From Sphagnum compactum (Eukaryota > Bryophyta > Sphagnopsida > Sphagnales), in NCBI GenBank assembly GCA_965153455.1, contig OZ234502.1, forward strand, positions 11,191,495 to 11,255,494: 64,000 bases of DNA, read 5' to 3'. Below are positions 48,293 to 60,540 of this stretch, in pieces. Position numbers and translations under genes: made by a program. Numbering within the stretch: position 1 is the stretch's first letter; the number at the start of each line of letters is the position of its first letter. The notes under the pieces were generated by a model. That model had not been told where the DNA came from, ran no database searches, and was given only the letters and a program-made list of their open reading frames with translations.

Positions 48293-49580
48293 TTAACACT
48301 TGGAGTAGTGAAAAGCTCGAAAGACATGTAAGTTGGTTCTATCCTCAGACAGGCCAGTAAACTGAAAAGAGTGACTTATAGAAGCTAGTAGAAGTTCTTT
48401 CATAAATGATGGTACGATGTTAAGTCCCCAATGCTTTAGCAAAGGATTAATATTTTTCCATGCCAGGAAAGAAATCTCATTGATCGGCCGACCTGTTTTT
48501 ATACTCAAGAGAGAGGCATCCATTCATCTGAATACTCAACCAAACAAAGCCTCAACATTTCATCCCAAGTGAGCATCAGTGGGAAAGAGAGAAATGTATT
48601 CACTGCGGAATCCAACCCAAAATGTAGAAGAAAGTTTTATCAGCATCATCCAATTAATGTGGAATTTTTGAGCTTGCATTTACTGGAGAACACCCAAATT
48701 TTCCTGAAGATTCCTGACACAAGCTGCACAAATCTAACTCCTGTACTCACAAATGTAACCTTGTTGACCACATTGTTCAAAGACAATTTTGTGAAAGGTT
48801 GGAGGAAAAGGATTGCAATCACATGGTTCAGATCTGAATCTGATTCAATCAGACATTATTCATAAGCTTGCTCCAATATTGATAGGCTTGCAATAGGAGA
48901 AACCCATTGTATAAGATGCTTGTGAGATGCAGTGGGATGCATTGGTGAACTGTGTAAACTGTGTAACCAGGGGGAGTTAACTTGGGACCTTCTGTACACA
49001 TTTGTCCTAAATCATACAAGGACTCAAAGCGAACACACACAAATGAATGCATGTATTTTGAAGCCAAGAAGCAATTCTCACCAGAAAAGACATGTGTCCA
49101 GGCGACTAGCAAGAGAGTGGAGGGGGTAATGATAACTTTGCTATGTGCAATTTTGGCCTGACCATTGACCTGCTTATGTAAGATAGATAATTGACTATGA
49201 CAAAAAAATGAATTGGAAGAGGGAAGAGCTTTGAGCTCCCACCAAGAGAAAAAGCATTTATTGTTTCCAACACTATTCATGTGCTGGTGAGGTTATTGGA
49301 CACTCTGTATTGTTTGGATGAAAGGAGAGTTTCCGGGATGTGATCTTCTTCCTAACAGTCAATGGGATTTGGAGAGACCTTTCCAACTAATTAGAAAAGA
49401 TATAAACTACAGATTAACCAAGCTTTGAACCAAGAATAATTACTAGCATCCTGTTGGGGCTGCAACTTAAATCTGGGCTCAGCTCTGCTTTTGGCATGAG
49501 AAGCTAGGGCAGACAAGAAATGACACTGTGCTGAGAAATTTGAGGCAAGACAAACTCCCATGCTTAACCTAACTTTCAAA
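48293..49580 (-). mobile_element. Degenerate LINE-like fragments
   Basis: The minus frame at 48,293-48,523 reads AWKNINPLLKHWGLNIVPSF, then MKELLLASISHSFQFTGL and EDRTNLHVFRAF, which has the look of the region between the reverse transcriptase and zinc-binding parts of a plant LINE. Minus frames at 48,849-49,280 and 49,391-49,579 may be other pieces. Broken throughout. The family call rests on general look only. Confidence 0.35.
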
Positions 49581-52362
49581 GAATTGTTGTATCAAGGTGT
49601 GCAGAGACACTGGCACTCCACACTCCAGTGAAGGAACTCCAGAAACCCACCATGAATTGGAGTGATATGGATGAGGTTAAGAAAATCTCTAGAAAATTGG
49701 CCTACTAAGGAGGGGCTGCTTTTGCAGGAACAAGGTAGTGCTCTTCAATCAGGAGTTGTCTTGCCAACAATCCATACTCACAGCATACCAGTGTGAAGGA
49801 GAGGGGCAGGCTTCAATGGAACATGTTGTGCTGATCAGAGAGTCTCCAGTTGTCAACTGCACAATGTTGCAATTCTCATGATATATGTTGCAGGGCAAAT
49901 ATGCAGTGCAACATCAAACCTGCCACAGCACATTTCACAAGCCAAGATAGCCAATCTAGTGACAGAATAGAAATGACATGGTGTTGATTTTTATGGACTA
50001 CCCCAAGATGAACACTCCATTGAGTAACATGAATATGAACTTCAGAATGCAATCCACATATAGGAAAGGTGAGAAAGGTATTGAAAGAAAACCTTGCACA
50101 GGCTGCAAAGACACCTGAAAAGAAATTGAAGGTGAAAAACTCATCAACTGCACATGGATTGTGAAATCACAATCCAACTGTCTGGTGCAAAGAGATCCAA
50201 AAAGAAGCTGAAGACCAAAAAACCCATCAATTGTTGATGGGTTTTGTAATCCCAATCCAATTCACCTGTAATGTACATCAGACATCCAACTCTATGGTGT
50301 GTGCATAAGGAGGAAGCCAAGATATAAAAAGCCATTCCAATTACCACTGTAACAACAAAATAACTACTAGTAATTACAAATTATAGTATTAGTGTTGGGG
50401 TAACAACATAGATAAAAATAAGGAATAAAATAATGAACCTTATGTGCCCTAGAAAGAATTTTTTTTGAGTAAAGGTATAAAGGTTGAATATGAATAATTT
50501 AAATAATTATTTTGGGTTAGTAATAATGGGTGGTCAAGTATGTAGACTTGATCAAATCCTAGATTACCAATAATGTAGAACCTACTTATAAGAGGATGAA
50601 AAATTATATAAGTGACGCTTGATAATTGGTTTGATACATGGGGAATAGATGTAGATGAATTTGGTTCATTATTCATCCACTTCTTTCCTTTAAGTATATA
50701 AGGGGCAGAGATTGGAGCTTTTGGAGGATAATTTGCATTCAATAATTTCATGTTGTTAGTTGGATCAAAATTTGTAGAATATCATATGTGGATAAAAATC
50801 TTTGAAGAAATAAAATGTGAAGATTATTATGAATACCAATGTGTAAACTTTATAGTCTTTGATGAGTGATGCCCATAAAGGATTTAAATGTGTGATGAAT
50901 TCCTTTGAGGTGGAGTTTTCAGATAAAGATTCAATTTTAGGTGTCTAGATGATCTTATCCCAAAAGAATGTAAAATCTCTTGTTAGAAATCATGTGAATG
51001 ATGAATATTGCAAGTGTTATTTTGGAACATGTTTAATAGACTCTCTATGTGTTAGAAAGAATTAATCAAAAATTAATCCTCATAGTTTCGAACCCCTCCT
51101 AGGCTACACCACCACTTGGCTCAAAAGAGACATGATTACTTGCCTTGCTCAATTATGTTTTTTTGTTTTTGTTGCACCATTGCCAAGAGGCCCAAATGCA
51201 TAAATGCACAAAATCTCAAGGTTGCATATTGATGAACACAATCCATGAACATGGCTTCCTAGATCCAAACACCATCTTTCCTTTATGAAAAACCTTGCAC
51301 ACAACAATATTCTTAAAGCACTAAACCTTTCCCTTACAATGAGACCCATTATGCAACATCTAGCAAACCTTTTCCTCCTTCACCAACAATGCCTCGAGTG
51401 TATAGAGGAATAATTATAACAACCGGGAAAACTTTTTTTCATTACTCTAAATGTTAGACTGATCTTGAACAGCCTATTTTTTGTGTGGAAATTTTTGGCT
51501 GGATTTTTTTGGGTGCAAATTCAATGATTTTTTGGAAAGAAAAACCTAGAATTCAAAAAATAAAAAAAATCTTCAGATTTTCTACATGGTTCAAGTAGGT
51601 AGCAAAAAATACATATTTTGTTAATTTGGCAAATTGGCTTAATCGATTGCCACCCAACTTACATCACAAAATTGAAAACAAAACAATAAAGATTTAGCAC
51701 TTTCATAAAAGTTAGACATCTAAACACTAATTTTCCACACATTAGAAAATTGTAGGAATTACTTGGTCTCTTATAAATGTTAGGCAGGGCTTTTATTTTG
51801 GTCAATTTTGTGAGGTAGGTGTATGCCAATCATCCACTGGAGGATTTAGCCAAATTTGGCTATAGTTCAGAGAGGAAAGTTGAATTCTTTTCCAACCTTG
51901 CTATATTTTAGTGACATGCTAAAACCCATGGCCTAAATATGGTGATTTCGATTAAAATTCCCTCAAATTATGGCAACTTTGGGGGATTTTTTCCGAAAAA
52001 TATCCTTTGTATGAGTGGCAACCCATTTTATTTTTTTGGGTTGCCAAGTGGGCGAACATTTGCCAAGAAAAAAAAATGTTGGATGGAACTTTGGGCTTCT
52101 TTAAGCTTTAACAAACCCACCTGGAAGTTAGGACCCATTTTCAACCTTTTGTTTTAACATTGAAAATTCTAATTAAAAAAAAAAATTAACTCAAATTTTA
52201 ATATCTCTTACCTTAGGTCAAAAAATTACCTCCTTAAATCCTACTTATTGAGAGCTTTTCAATAATACGAAAAGCATGTCCAAAGTTTTCCAACTTTTTA
52301 AAAAAAAATTCTGAAATCTTCAATGACAATATTGTTCAATATTCAATAACTCTTGCACTAGA
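49581..52362. other. AT-rich intergenic sequence with repeat fragments
   Basis: No gene supported. A 20-base near-duplicate phrase around tcatcaactgcacatggattg and tcatcaattgttgatgggt lies at 50,140-50,240. Positions about 51,600-51,690 (and, inverted, about 51,800-51,870) belong to the catcacaaaattg dispersed family. Confidence 0.35.
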
Positions 52363-52522
52363 GGTGTAAACTCATTGAGGGCTTTTCCATAGTACCAAGT
52401 GTGCAAGGGCATCATGGTGTAAACTCATTGGGGGCTTTTCAGTAGTACCAAGAGTGCAAGGGCTCTGTGGTGCAAACTCAATGGGGCCTTTTCAGTAGTA
52501 CCAAGTGTGCAAGGGGCACTAT
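52363..52522 (+). repeat. Three tandem copies of a 53-bp unit
   Basis: Copies start at 52,363, 52,416 and 52,469. Each runs ggtgtaaactcattgggggc, ttttcagtagtaccaag, tgtgcaagggc with few mismatches. Non-coding surroundings. Confidence 0.9.
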
Positions 52523-52844
52523 GGTTTGGGAGATCTCAATGCGACAAAGAAACAACCTCCCTTGACAAACTGATATGAATTTTCTTTTGCTTCTCCAAAT
52601 TTTAGGGTTTTACAATAAGGATTTTTATTTAGAACTTTTTTAGACCTTCAACATACAAAAGAATTTGTTCCAGTCATATGGTAACCTTTCCCTCAAGGGC
52701 ATGATCCACATATGACATGTATAACACTTAAATTACTTGGGCTTGCACCCGTAACATTATGTTTGCCCATAGTTGTTAAATGCAGCCCATACAATAAGAC
52801 TCCCGCAATTTTTGTACCCCAGTCTGGCCTTTGCCCCCTTTTTT

Positions 52845-53137
52845 GGCCTTGCCTACCAAGGCAAGGAAATTGTATTTAGATTCATTATAGAGTATAGTAG
52901 CTTAAGGGATTTTGGCCCCTATGTAATATAGGTCTATTTTTATATGAGGATTTTTGAAAGATGATATTTTTGCTTGTGTTGAAACTTGAGATTAGTTATA
53001 GAGTCATAAGATCTTGAAGGATTTTGGTTTCTTTTAGATGATTATTTGAAGATTATATTTTTGCATGGTGAAATATTTGAGTTTCCATAATTCTTCTTCT
53101 TTTGCCTTAAGAAAATTTTAATGTAAATGGCAAGGTC
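52845..53137 (+). repeat. Dispersed repeat with short terminal inverted repeats, copy 2
   Basis: Same orientation as copy 1 at 40,051-40,346, with an estimated one mismatch in ten bases by eye. It begins ggccttgcc and ends ggcaaggtc, so one base of the right terminal repeat has changed. Similarity again runs on through acagtgtgacacac to about 53,160. Confidence 0.8.
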
Positions 53138-56100
53138 ACAGTGTGACACACACACCTCTTGTTCACACATGTTTTGGGTTCATGTTATGTTTTGGGCATG
53201 TTAGGGGTACTAGGGGCATGTAACATGCATGTGGCATGTTACATGTCACTTGGTACTTGTAACATGAGAGGTATGGGTGCAAGATGTGACAATTGGGCAG
53301 AGGGCAGAATGGTTTTTTCAGGAGTACTCTTGTACTGACAGCATTAACAACTAGGCAAACATAAATGTTAAGGGGCTTCCACTTCCAAGAGTGATGAAAA
53401 ACTGTATCTATTACTATTACTATTGGTATTGTATAATTATTTACACAATCATTTTTTGTAACATGCACAAACTACTTATGAATCTCAGAATAATTGGCTT
53501 AAATATAAATCAATCAGTGATCACACATGTATACAACAATTGAACAAACTTGATGAGCAAGAACATGATGTATACCAAATGTATCTTTCAAAAGAGTTTA
53601 TTTGATTACTACAAAATTTAACCATATGTGCAAGATCATGGACATGGAGGTGAATAAAGCCATAGCAAGTCACTTACTTTTTTACCCGTGAATTTTTGTC
53701 AAATTTCAGCCTGCAAAACATGATTTCAACCTATGCAAAGGGTTTTTTATGGAAAAATTTGGAGTAACTTCACCAAATTTTGAGTGAATTTTTTCCAAGT
53801 TACCAAATTCATATGATAAGTTCCATGAGGTAGCCAAGAATATAGAAGGATATTTTCTAAAAGAACTTTCATATCTATTATTTGGTCAAATTTTATTTGA
53901 TTTTTTCCTAGATGATCACCACTTTGGCCACATCACAAAATTATTGAAAGGAAAAACACTGATGCAAGGTCATATGTACAATTCAAAGGTCATATCTCAA
54001 AATTAGTGTTATCAAATTTGAGGAGATGGGTTGCATTACTTACATTTATACCCATTTAAGAGCTAGGTCATTTATTCACAAATATATAGTCTTGTGTAGA
54101 GGTGTACCCATATATCGCACTAGTTACTTGAACTTATCATAAAAATCTAGTGATTTGGATTTATTTTTCTTTGAAATCTGGCAAATTTGGGCCATTTTTT
54201 CCAGGAATTTTGTGGTGTTCGAAATCATATATTTCAGGTCAAATTTTGGCGAAATTTTGCCAAACAAAAAAATCACTGCTCCTAAATGAAGTGTTTTAGT
54301 GTAGTGATAAGAGGCCTTGATGACCATCATCACACAAAATACATGGATCAATACACCTATGCCTTGATGACCATCATCACACAAAATACATGGATCAATA
54401 CAGCTATGTTAACCTCTAGAAAGAAAAAAGACCAAAAGAGAGACTTTGTTGAATTTATGCAACCCTCCAACATTGGATCCCCTACTTCATTTTATGGTGA
54501 ATTCAAAATAGAAAATATGAAAAATAAGTGGTTTTGGGGACCTTGATTGTCAGATTTTGAAAAACAAATTACAAAAAATTGCCAGATTTTTATATTATGT
54601 TTCAGTAGATAGTCAAAAAATATAAAAGGATGATTGAAATTTCCATCTCATAATTCATTTATGGCCAACTTTGGTTAAATCTTCTTATGGATGATCCCCA
54701 CTTCACAAATTTGAAAACAAAAGCACTGGTTGTATCCCTATCATGTGCTAGATATGGTGTACATACAAAATCCCCTATGAATTTGAAGCTAAGGACCACA
54801 TTCAACAAAGGGTAATTGTGTTGACTTTATTTGCAAATAAATGTTTATAAACTCAAGGGATTCATTGTTTATTTTTTCAACTTTTTGATTTAGCAAAAGT
54901 AGCAATATTGTTTAAAGAACACATTTTACACTATGAATGGGAATATTTTTTTTGTTTTTATTTATTAGTTAGTTGGGCTAGTGGGGCGATCTAGTAATTA
55001 GAGAAGTAAATTATCAATAATAAGTTTATTTATCATATCCATTATTTTTGTTCAAAAGTTAGGTCAATTGGTTTAGTTTTTTTTAGGGTGTGATAATTAG
55101 AAAGTTAAACAAAATAATTTTATGTAGTTCTAAAAAGAGTTATTTGACCAAGTAGTTATTATTAAAAATGATTTTAAGAACTAATTTGAAGGAAGGTTAG
55201 ATTATCTTTTGGGGAAGGTGGGAATTCGGAGGTAAGGAAGTGGTGTGGGAACCCCTCTCGCTCTCTCTATCTCTCCATCTTTACATTATTCTATTTTATT
55301 TTCTTTCTTTCTCACTCTATCTCTTATTGGGTCTCTTTTATTTAATTTTTTCTTCTATTGTAATACCATAAGAGAGGCCACTTTGTTTTATACGTGGGCC
55401 ACGGAGGCATAATAAAAGAAAGGGTTGTTTATAAGGAAATTAGGACCCTCTGCATGTTTGTGTAAGTTATTAGGGTAGAAGATGTCTTAGTGGTAGTATC
55501 AGGGAAAGGGAGCATATGACCTACCACCATGGGTATGGTCATGAGGAGGAGGAGAAGATATGGTAATGGCATAAGGTACCCTTAGATTTTTTCCTTCTCT
55601 TTGTGGATGTGTTTTAGTGTGTTAAAATTTAGGTGGTAATTCTGTTGTATGGCAAAATTATTGCTATTGGTGTTGTCTTCATTTGCACTCCCATTTTTAT
55701 TTTCTTCTTTTTTTCTAGTGATGGTGGTATTCTCCTTCACCTTACAAGGTGTTCTTCTGCAAAACAGAATTAGTGCAAATAAAAGTTTCTATTATTATCA
55801 TTTTTTACGTGTGTTTTTGAGTAGTTGTAGTAGAGTTGTATTATTTTATTTTTCCTTTGTTACATTCACATACTCAATAGTTATCAAAAAATTGAAGATA
55901 ACTACTGAGCCCTTTATTTGGAGCTATTTACATACATTGAAAAAAATATGTTGAAGTTTTTTCTGAAAAACACTTTGCAGAAACTTTGCTACCCAAAAAA
56001 GAGAAGCTTTGAAATTCTGTAAATTGCAAGCTTTGTAAAATTCTTAATTATAGAAATTTGATAACAAAGGAACAATCTATGGATGATTGTTCATATCCTA

Positions 56101-56940
56101 ATTAGAATAGGATTACACTATATGCATTTATTGATTGCCCCTTCAATGTAGTTGTTGAGAGTGGAGATTCAAGACACATCACTCTCATGTTATGTCCAAA
56201 AACAATGACTTACAAGCATCGTATAAAGGTTTATATCGATGTTGTGTGGTTTTTAGGTTTTGGGAATTACCTTTGATTCTAGTTTTGGAAAGTTGTTTGT
56301 GTTAAAATTATGATAGATCTCAACATTCAGATCATCGAATGATCCATTAATTTGGGAACCTAAACTTTTAGTCTATCTTACTAATCTCTAATTTGGTACG
56401 TAAGTTCATTTAAGGCAAGAGATATTGTATTTGATTTTTTGTTCCCTAGGGTTAGTTTTATAGTAGGTTACCCTTTCTTGTTCTATCTTTTCCTAGCTTG
56501 ACAAAATTTTTCAATAAAAATTGTTTTATTATTTTTTCATGGTATTAAAGCTAGTAAAACCAAATTCGTTTACAATGTTAGAAATCATTAACATTACAAG
56601 TAAACCCACCCATGTGTTTGCGATTAAATGTGTCCAAATCAATCATTTTTGCAAGTACCAACATCATTATCCTTTGTAGCACATGGTAAAATGATTTGTA
56701 ATTGCCTATGTAGTTACAAAATGGTTTTAAGTTGCATATGTGAATTGTGACTACTATTAGTTTGGATGAAAATGAAAACGAAAAATATAATCATATCATT
56801 CAACATTAATGACATCCAATGATAGATGAAAATTTAATTGTTTTTGTTGTTGGTTATGTGATTCATAAGCGATTACACAACATGTGGCATTTGATTCAAT
56901 TTGAATTGTTACTATAGATCATAGTTGCAAATATACACAT
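53138..56940. other. AT-rich sequence with dispersed-repeat copies
   Basis: Copies of the catcacaaaattg family lie at about 53,880-53,960 and 54,650-54,740. A 47-bp tandem duplication lies at 54,314-54,407. The hydrophobic frame at 55,649-55,954 is AT-driven and not a credible gene. Nothing else is supported. Confidence 0.35.
54314..54407 (+). repeat. 47-bp tandem duplication
   Basis: The unit gccttgatgaccatcatcac followed by acaaaatacatggatcaata and cacctat occurs twice in a row with one mismatch (cacctatg/cagctatg). Confidence 0.9.
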
Positions 56941-56949
56941 TGTGTTTAA

Positions 56950-57295
56950 ATGTGATAAAAATATGTTATGGCTAATGAAATGACTAGATTTGGTGGTTTG
57001 AATTTTTTTTCTTAATTATTTATCTTAAGTGAAAAGACAATCAAATGTGTCATAAAGTTCATAGGTTTGTGAAAATTTTGAAGGATTACTGAAAAAGGTA
57101 AAAATAAACCATCATTTTCAATTTTCAGCATCATAAGGTTGTGTAGGTGTGAATTTGACTTTTTTAAACAAATGGGATTATTGGATTTGGTGGTTCAATT
57201 TGTTTTTCAAAGTTATTTAAAATGAAACACCTTTTCAATGTAATGGTTATTTATAAGTAAGGTTCTTGCAAATTATTGTTTGCAAATATGTTTTT
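56950..57295 (-). repeat. Third copy of the 6.7-7.5 kb repeat family, reversed
   Basis: Read on the minus strand, the order is ttgcaagaacc, tataaataaccattacat, accaccaaatccaataatc, cacacctacac, tcacaaacct, then cttaagataaataattaag and accaccaaatctag. This matches the units at 6,699 and 7,161. Confidence 0.7.
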
Positions 57296-57309
57296 GGTTA
57301 ACTTTGTGT

Positions 57310-58260
57310 TACAGCTAAAATAGAACAACCTAGTTCAAGGGTAAAATAAATTATAATGGCTGAAAATATCCTAAGGTGGAATAGCCTAAAATAACATAAT
57401 GTTAATAATTAACATAGAATAATCTAAGGTACATAACAACTTATAATAGGTTATGACATAATAGACTAACATAACATAGGTTAATTAACTTAAAATATGT
57501 TGAGGTAAAATATTCTAGATAATTGAAAATAACTTAAGGTAAAATAATAGCTTAAAATGGCTTAAGGTGGGATAGTGTAAAATAGTTTAAATTAACATAG
57601 GGCGGAATAAACAAAAAAATTAGGTTGCAATAATTTAAAATAACATATTTAAGTTTGGAATAGCCTAAAATAGCTTAAGTAGGTTAGGATGGAATAACCT
57701 ATAATAAAAATTTAAAAATTCAAAATAACTTAGGGTGGAATAAACTAACATAGTTGATAATAACCTAAAATCATAAAGGGTGAAGTAACCTAAAATAATT
57801 AAAATAGCCGAAAAAAACTTAATGTAGAATTTAACCTAAAATAACTAAGTGTTAATTAAGGTAGAATAATTTAGGATAGGTTAAAGTGGATTAACCAAAA
57901 ATAACTGAAAAGATTCTATGGTAAAACAATTTAAAATAACCAAAAATAACTTGGTAAAGTAGAATAACTTAAAATAACCTAAAGTGCACTAACTTATGAT
58001 ACTCAAAAATAACCTAGGGTAAAATAACCTAAGATAACCTATAGTGGAATAGTTTAAAAAACTAAAAGTAACTTAAGGTGGAATAGCGAAAAATACCCTG
58101 AAATATTTCATGATAGTTGAAAATAACATAAGGTAAAATAACCTAAAGATGTAGATTATGATGGAATAATTCATAATAGCCTATAATAATTTAAGTTGGA
58201 ATAATTTAAAATAGTTGAGAATAGCATAAGATAGATGGGTAATAAATTAATTAGGTAAGT
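57310..58260. repeat. Degenerate satellite, core aataacctaaaataac
   Basis: About 950 bp of loosely repeated words such as gtggaatagcctaaaataac and aacttaaggtaaaataacc. Units appear to be near 11-12 bp and to group in blocks of about 30-35 bp, with frequent slips. No coding capacity. Confidence 0.8.
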
Positions 58261-59470
58261 TATGTAATAGGTAGTATGTAGGTGGGCAAAATAATAAGTA
58301 TTTTATTCTGTGAATACGTGAGTGTTTTTGTGGACAAGATGAAGGATGTAATAGTGTTACATAGTGTTGTAATGCTTCCTTTCTATTAGTATTTCTCCAA
58401 TATCTTTGTTTACATTTAGTTCAATTTTGTAAAGAATATTAATAGTTGAAAAACAGACTATTCATGGTATGGACTATAGACATACAAAATGCATGCGCCA
58501 TTTTGGATAAGCCCAAAAAAAAAAACTTGTGAGCATGAACAAAAAGAATCCAGGAATCTCCTACTTACCTACCTACCTACTTAAACATGTAACCTACACC
58601 CACTCACCTATACTAAGCCTATTTACCTATCTACCTAACCTAAACTAGGTAGCTATCATGATTACACTATTTTTATTATATAAATTAGTTTTTAAATTAT
58701 TATTTAATGTCACGTGCACATGTCATGGATAATTTTTATCCCAATGGTGGATAGATTTTCACTATGTGTATGGATTTTAGTTTTTTATAAATCATATGTG
58801 ATTACACATTTTAATCACAAGTTGCCATACCACATAAGCATATGCAACTACACATTTTTGTTGTAAAAACCAATTGTAAATGATTGTGTCATGTTGGTTG
58901 GATGTTAGTTGGATGAAAAGTTCATGTTGATCACACATTTATGTGATTATCGTTGTGATTATGTGCCATGTCATGTCTTTTGTGACTTAAATTTTATGTG
59001 ATTTGTTTAAGGCAACTAGACACTATAACAAGTCACATGTGGCATTTATGATTGAAAATAATCATATGCAACCAAAAATACCAATTGTTAATATGCAAAT
59101 TTCTTATAGTGTAGAAATGTTTCAAGTGTAAAGCCATGTTCTACTACGATTATATTGTGTTTGTGATTATATCATTGGTCAAACAAAAGAAATTTTGGGT
59201 GTGTAGCAAAGCTCCACCAAAATTCTTTGTGGGAAGAAACCAAAATATAATTTTTATTTTATTTTTTATTTCCATGGCACACATTGTTGGAAATCATTTT
59301 TCATTAAAGCCAAAAAAACTTGTTGGTTAATCAAATTATAATGTATGGAAGTTCAAAGTAATTTTGTTTTTGCTCAAAAAAGACTTGTTGGATTGTGTTG
59401 AGTCAATTATAGTTGTTAATTCTAGTTAAATAGACGAATTAAAAAAAAATTGCATTCACAATCATTAATT
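58261..59470. other. AT-rich sequence with a TACC-type microsatellite
   Basis: A short microsatellite of ctac/ctacctac words lies at 58,561-58,660. The rest has no gene that I can support. Confidence 0.35.
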
Positions 59471-59479
59471 TATATGTTT

Positions 59480-60540
59480 CAAATAAAATTATTCCAAATA
59501 TTTAGCATTTAATAGAGCCCAAAGAAGTTTGGGACACTTTTATAAATATTTTTGAAGTCAAATTTCATCTGGAAGACTTTTCATTAAATGCAGCAAGCTT
59601 GCAAATCTCAAAATGCACTTGAAAATACTCCCATGGAAAACTTCCTGGAGACTTTCATAAATTTGTTCAATCAATTGTCTTATCTAAGAAAAAAATAAAA
59701 TGACAAGATCATGGTTCAAATGGCATTGAACTTTCTACTAGAGACCTATGAACGTTACATTGTTTAAGCAGTTTTAAACCAAAAGGATTTTCCAACCATG
59801 GAAAAACTTATAACTAAAAGTCTCTTTCATGAAAAAAATCGAAAAAACTACAAAGCAAATTGAAAAACAATGAAGCTTGTTGATTACTTTTGGAATTTTC
59901 ACCATTCATACAAACGATTAGATGGAGAAAATCATGCATTCACAAACACAGTCACAAACCAAAAATTGTCTTGTAATTGTAATTGTTGTGGTAGGTTTGG
60001 ACATTGGTCCAAAACTTGTCCAGGACCTTATGAGTAGGTGTTCAAAATTCATGCCTGACAACAAACAAAACTTAATTGAAGAAAGAAATGACTAAGAGAT
60101 CAAGGAGGCCAATGATTATTTTGAAAACACATAAGAACTTTTCGTGGTTGTAATGGACAACTTGGATATTGATGGAGAAGCCTTGGCTGTAGAAGACACA
60201 AAAGATGACTAGTATGTAGATTTGGGAACCAATAAGCATGTTACCAACAACCCAAACCTTTTCATGATGTTCAAAAAACCCCTAATTTGTTTAGCATTAG
60301 AGCAATAAGAGGAATAGGCTTTCACAATGTGGTTGGGAAATGTCATGCAAAACTTAAGACCTATAATGGTGCAATAAAAAAGATCATAGATGTTTTGTAT
60401 GTTCTCGGCTTTAGGCAAAATCTTCTCTTTGTAGTTGTTATAGTTGACAAAGGTCATTTTTTTGGTCTAGGAGTGCTTGATAGTGGAGAAGAAGGCACCA
60501 AATATAGTAGTTGCCAAAGGGGTCAAAGATGATTCAAATG
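59480..60540 (+). pseudogene. Ty1/copia retrotransposon remnant (gag, protease, start of integrase)
   Basis: In order on the plus strand: a gag-like piece near 59,530 (FEVKFHLEDFSLNA); a zinc knuckle near 59,978-60,020 (CNCCGRFGHWSKTC, pattern C-x2-C-x4-H-x4-C); a protease-like segment near 60,211 (YVDLGTNKHVTNNPNLF), where the usual D-S/T-G is DLG; and the stretch leading to integrase at 60,287-60,480 (GIGFHNVVGKCHAKLKTYNG, then IIDVLYVLGFRQNLL). Stops and frameshifts separate the pieces, so it is dead. No reverse transcriptase domain or LTR was found nearby. Confidence 0.8.

Noticed and set aside
54124-54384. 86-residue minus-strand frame
   Set aside because: Half of it is created by the 47-bp tandem duplication.
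55649-55954. 101-residue hydrophobic plus-strand frame
   Set aside because: Phe/Leu/Ser/Tyr-rich text expected from T-rich DNA; no splice or promoter context.
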